Below, in pieces: positions 62,897 to 64,000 of a DNA stretch of 64,000 bases. Both the position numbers and the translations under genes were made by a program. The DNA lies in assembly GCF_000427665.1 (NCBI RefSeq), contig NZ_KE386572.1:3658373-3722372 (forward strand), in the 5' to 3' direction. The notes beneath the pieces were generated by a model. It did not search any database and was not told the DNA's origin. It saw only the letters and a list, made by a program, of their open reading frames with translations. This DNA is from Geminicoccus roseus DSM 18922 (lineage in GTDB: Bacteria > Pseudomonadota > Alphaproteobacteria > Geminicoccales > Geminicoccaceae). Each line of letters begins with the position of its first letter. Positions within the stretch are counted from its first letter, which is position 1.

Positions 62897-63655
62897 ATGT
62901 CCCTTTCAACGAAGTCCATCCTGGTCACCGGCGCCACCGCGGGCATCGGCCAGGCCATCGCCCGGGTGCTAGCCGGACGCGGCGCGCGCCTGCTGATCAC
63001 CGGCCGCAACGCCGAGGCGGGCAGGGCGCTCGAGGAGGAACTGGCGAAGGCCGGTGCGACGGTCAGGTTCGTTCGTGCCGACGTGACGGACACCGATGCG
63101 CCCAGGCTGCTGGTGGACGCGGCGGTGGACGCCTTTGGCGGGATCGACGTGCTGGTCAACAATGCCGGGATCGTCGCCCGCGGCGATGCCGAGCACTGCA
63201 ACGACGAGCAGTTCGAGCGGATCATGGCGACCAACGTCACCGCCCTGTTCCGGCTGAGCCGTCAGGTCCTGCCGGTGATGCGCCGGGGCGGCGGCGGCTC
63301 GATCGTCAACATCGCCTCGGACTGGGGGCTGGTCGGCGCGGTCGGCGCGGTCGCCTATGGCGCCAGCAAGGGGGCGGTGGTGCAGATCACCCGCTCCATG
63401 GCGATCGACCATGCCCGGGACGGGATCCGGGTCAACGCGGTCTGCCCGGGCGACACCGACACCACCATGCTCGACGGCGCCATGACCGGCGGGGACCGGG
63501 CGGCGGAGCTGGCGAAGATGGGGCAGGCGCTGCCGCTCGGCCGGGTCGGCCAGCCCGACGAGATCGCCAAGGTGGTGGCGTTCCTGGCCTCCGACGACGC
63601 CAGCTTCATCACGGGCGCCTGCCTGCCGGTGGATGGCGGCAACACCGCCCAGTGA
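62897..63655 (+). CDS. SDR-family oxidoreductase
   Basis: 252-residue short-chain dehydrogenase with [10 protein letters not shown] (cofactor), [29 protein letters not shown] (catalytic Ser region), [11 protein letters not shown] (Tyr-x-x-x-Lys) and the C-terminal PVDGGNTAQ. Glucose/ribitol dehydrogenase-like or FabG-like; the substrate is unknown. Together with the downstream convergent MFS gene there is no strong functional context. Confidence 0.9.
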   Translation: MSLSTKSILVTGATAGIGQAIARVLAGRGARLLITGRNAEAGRALEEELAKAGATVRFVRADVTDTDAPRLLVDAAVDAFGGIDVLVNNAGIVARGDAEHCNDEQFERIMATNVTALFRLSRQVLPVMRRGGGGSIVNIASDWGLVGAVGAVAYGASKGAVVQITRSMAIDHARDGIRVNAVCPGDTDTTMLDGAMTGGDRAAELAKMGQALPLGRVGQPDEIAKVVAFLASDDASFITGACLPVDGGNTAQ

Positions 63656-63678
63656 GCGTCAGCAAGCTCCGTCGAGCG

Positions 63679-64000
63679 TCAGCGCCGGCGGACCATGCCG
63701 GCCGCCAGCATCAGGATGATCCCGGCCAGGGTCAGGACGCCCAGCGCACCGGCCAGGCCGATCGCCTTGGCCAGGAAGCCGATCAGGGGCGGGCCGGCCA
63801 GGAAGCCGACATAGCCGATGGTCGCGACCGCCGCCACGCCGGCGCCGGGCGCAGTCCCGGGCAGCCGGGCGGCCTGGCCCAGCAGGACCGGCACGATGTT
63901 GGCAGCACCCAGGCCGATCAGGCCGAACCCGGCGGCGGCCACGAACGGCATCGGCACCAGGGTGGTGATCAGGAACCCGGCGGTGATCAGGAAGCCGCCG
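63679..64000 (-). CDS. MFS transporter, C-terminal part (cut by window edge)
   Basis: The last 107 or so residues of a major-facilitator membrane protein: three to four hydrophobic helices (for example VAAAGFGLIGLGAANIVPVL and GVAAVATIGYVGFLAGPPLI) and the short basic end AAGMVRRR. The PxLIGFLAxxxGLAGAL stretch is usual for the eleventh/twelfth helices of this superfamily. The 5' end lies outside the window, so no substrate can be given. Confidence 0.8.
   Translation of the reverse strand, partial: GGFLITAGFLITTLVPMPFVAAAGFGLIGLGAANIVPVLLGQAARLPGTAPGAGVAAVATIGYVGFLAGPPLIGFLAKAIGLAGALGVLTLAGIILMLAAGMVRRR

Noticed and set aside
63655-63690. A repeated GAGCGTCAGC ten-mer after the SDR stop
   Set aside because: Only two copies within about 20 bases and partly coding; too little to call a functional repeat.

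Overview
The window is about 64 kb of very GC-rich bacterial chromosome with almost no gaps between genes. It looks like an alphaproteobacterium, probably from the Rhodospirillales/Geminicoccales area. The pointers are an RNase E whose S1 domain carries an Asp-rich insert, a glnE-bcp pair, a three-gene transhydrogenase (pntAA/pntAB/pntB), a DUF2244 protein, and frequent GTG/TTG starts behind good ribosome binding sites. The placement rests on gene content read by eye, not on a database search. I see no phage, insertion sequence or CRISPR array; apart from one small toxin-antitoxin pair the content is chromosomal housekeeping and catabolism.

1-19 kb is core biology. It opens with the 5' end of prfB, complete with its programmed +1 frameshift, then a class A penicillin-binding protein, a periplasmic amidase, RNase E behind a long leader, a class I aminotransferase, a periplasmic M48 protease with a DsbA-like oxidoreductase, the run glnE-bcp-O-methyltransferase, a YhdP/AsmA-like protein, tyrS and an alpha/beta-hydrolase homologue that lacks its nucleophilic serine. 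19.4-22.5 kb is a sulfur-transfer operon (cysteine desulfurase, IscA-type protein, [2Fe-2S] ferredoxin, MnmA). It is followed by a convergent, secreted-type subtilase with P-domain and RTX repeats.

25-32.5 kb is a carbohydrate island under a LacI-family regulator: class II aldolase and FGGY kinase on one side; an SDR dehydrogenase, two ABC permeases and a binding protein on the other. Two matching palindromic operators sit at the same place in two similar promoters. The gene set (importer, dehydrogenase, kinase, aldolase, no isomerase) suggests a polyol or deoxy-polyol pathway. The ABC operon has no ATPase of its own. A second sugar ABC operon at 46.4-52.2 kb (binding protein, two permeases, GH13 glucosidase, ATPase) resembles trehalose/alpha-glucoside systems and carries an ATPase of the type that can serve several importers.

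32.8-46.3 kb mixes an MgtC-like membrane protein, two c-type cytochromes, a HAD phosphatase, tRNA-Phe, MeaB, a lipoprotein, a YqeY protein, an FkbM-like methyltransferase with an unknown C-terminal half, an isochorismatase-type hydrolase, dapB, a DUF4332-like protein, DUF2244, nth and a sulfatase/phosphonate-monoester-hydrolase-like enzyme. 52-64 kb holds a PRC-barrel protein, a class IV aminotransferase, an 800-base non-coding stretch with a promoter-like palindrome, an M20 peptidase, a LysR/YeiH pair, the pnt operon with a strong terminator, a Phd/PIN toxin-antitoxin pair, arfB, an SDR and the end of an MFS transporter.
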